Source: an uncultured Bacteroidota bacterium (GTDB taxonomy: Bacteria; Bacteroidota; Bacteroidia; Chitinophagales; Chitinophagaceae). From it: 5,119 nt of DNA. A program made the position numbers and the translations under genes. This document shows, one piece after another, positions 4,664 to 5,119 of this stretch. The first letter of the stretch is position 1, and every line of letters starts with the position of its first letter. The stretch covers positions 1 through 5,119 of the forward strand of contig CAIWHI010000641.1 in NCBI GenBank assembly GCA_903912435.1, written 5' to 3'. Below the pieces are notes generated by a model, which was given only the letters and a program-made list of their open reading frames with translations, was not told the origin of the DNA and searched no databases.

Positions 4664-5119
4664 ATGAAATCAGCATATATAGTAGCGGGTTATCGCACAG
4701 CAGTTACCAAATCAAAACGAGGTGGTTTTCGTTTTTTCAGGCCAGACGACCTGGCTGTTGAGGTTATTAAAGGCCTGATGGCCAGTATACCCCAACTAGA
4801 CCCATTACTTATAGATGATGTAATAGTAGGGAATGCCGTACCTGAGGCTGAGCAGGGGCTACAGATTGGCAGGATAATAGCCAATAGGGCTATTGGTGAA
4901 TCTGCTGCCGGTTTTACCCTAAATAGGTATTGTGGTTCAGGCCTTGAGGCAATATCTATTGCAACAGCCAAAATACAAATGGGAATGGCCGAATGCATCA
5001 TAGCCGGTGGTACTGAAAGTATGAGCCTGGTTCCGACAGCGGGTTGGCGCACAATGCCCAATTTTGAGTATGCCAAAGAAAATGGGGATTATTACCTGAG
5101 CATGGGCCTTACTGCTGAA
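4664..5119 (+). CDS. fadA: Acetyl-CoA C-acyltransferase (3-ketoacyl-CoA thiolase), N-terminal part
   Basis: The frame runs from ATG 4664 to the window end without a stop (152 codons, about 40% of a usual 390-residue thiolase). It begins MKSAYIVAGYRTAVTKSKRG, the first strand and loop of the thiolase fold. GNAVPEAEQGLQIGR lies near residues 56-70. The active-site motif NRYCGSGLEA has the acyl-accepting Cys at residue 90. AGGTESMS at 114-121 is the next conserved thiolase loop. The second half, with the GHP and CGG motifs that complete the active site, lies outside the window. The enzyme cleaves 3-ketoacyl-CoA with CoA to acetyl-CoA and a shortened acyl-CoA in beta-oxidation; biosynthetic condensation cannot be excluded. 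The start is fixed by conserved alignment; the leader is A-rich (AATAATAAAGG). It is first in its strand run, so it has its own promoter. Its G+C content is visibly higher than that of its neighbours. The symbol is by family resemblance. Confidence 0.93.
   Translation, partial: MKSAYIVAGYRTAVTKSKRGGFRFFRPDDLAVEVIKGLMASIPQLDPLLIDDVIVGNAVPEAEQGLQIGRIIANRAIGESAAGFTLNRYCGSGLEAISIATAKIQMGMAECIIAGGTESMSLVPTAGWRTMPNFEYAKENGDYYLSMGLTAE

Noticed and set aside
4690..5076. Minus-strand 128-codon open frame
   Set aside because: It is antisense to the thiolase, whose conserved motifs (NRYCGSG, AGGTESMS) show that the plus strand is coding.

Overview
This window looks like chromosomal DNA from a member of the Bacteroidota, probably the Chitinophagales or Sphingobacteriales side of the phylum; that placement is inference. 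The base composition is A+T-rich. Three small lipoproteins have typical lipoboxes (FTSC, AESC, LFGC). Gene starts lack a clear Shine-Dalgarno and are preceded by A/T-rich leaders. Promoter-like sequences follow the Bacteroidota TTTG / TAnnTTTG pattern rather than -35/-10. The encoded families (an outer-membrane barrel, a MurG-like glycosyltransferase, a DUF922-type secreted protein and a FadA-type thiolase) fit that assignment.

Layout, left to right. Positions 1-468 (+) hold the C-terminal part of an outer-membrane beta-barrel protein. Positions 588-1145 (+) encode an uncharacterised 185-residue lipoprotein. It converges, with only 2 bp between stop codons, on a GT-B glycosyltransferase at 1148-2245 (-). 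That gene diverges from a 49-residue cysteine-containing lipoprotein at 2274-2423 (+), and the two apparent promoters abut head to head in the 28-bp gap. A possible 79-codon orphan gene follows at 2483-2722 (+). Next come two minus-strand genes: a 140-residue lipoprotein (2744-3166) and a secreted protein with an HExxH motif and DUF922-like features (3320-4375). After a 288-bp A/T-rich intergenic region, the 5' part of an acetyl-CoA acyltransferase runs off the right edge (4664-5119, +).

There is no sign of one coordinated pathway. The strand changes repeatedly and most genes appear to be single transcription units. The common thread is the cell envelope: five of the eight reading frames carry export signals or look like envelope proteins, and the glycosyltransferase could decorate envelope glycans or glycolipids. 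The thiolase belongs to fatty-acid beta-oxidation and is probably the first gene of its own transcript. I see no CRISPR array, insertion sequence, phage gene, toxin-antitoxin pair, tRNA or rRNA. The most useful leads are the interlocked divergent promoters, the two-domain HExxH protein, and two minus-strand genes that appear to start at TTG. I do not see a clear new multi-gene system.
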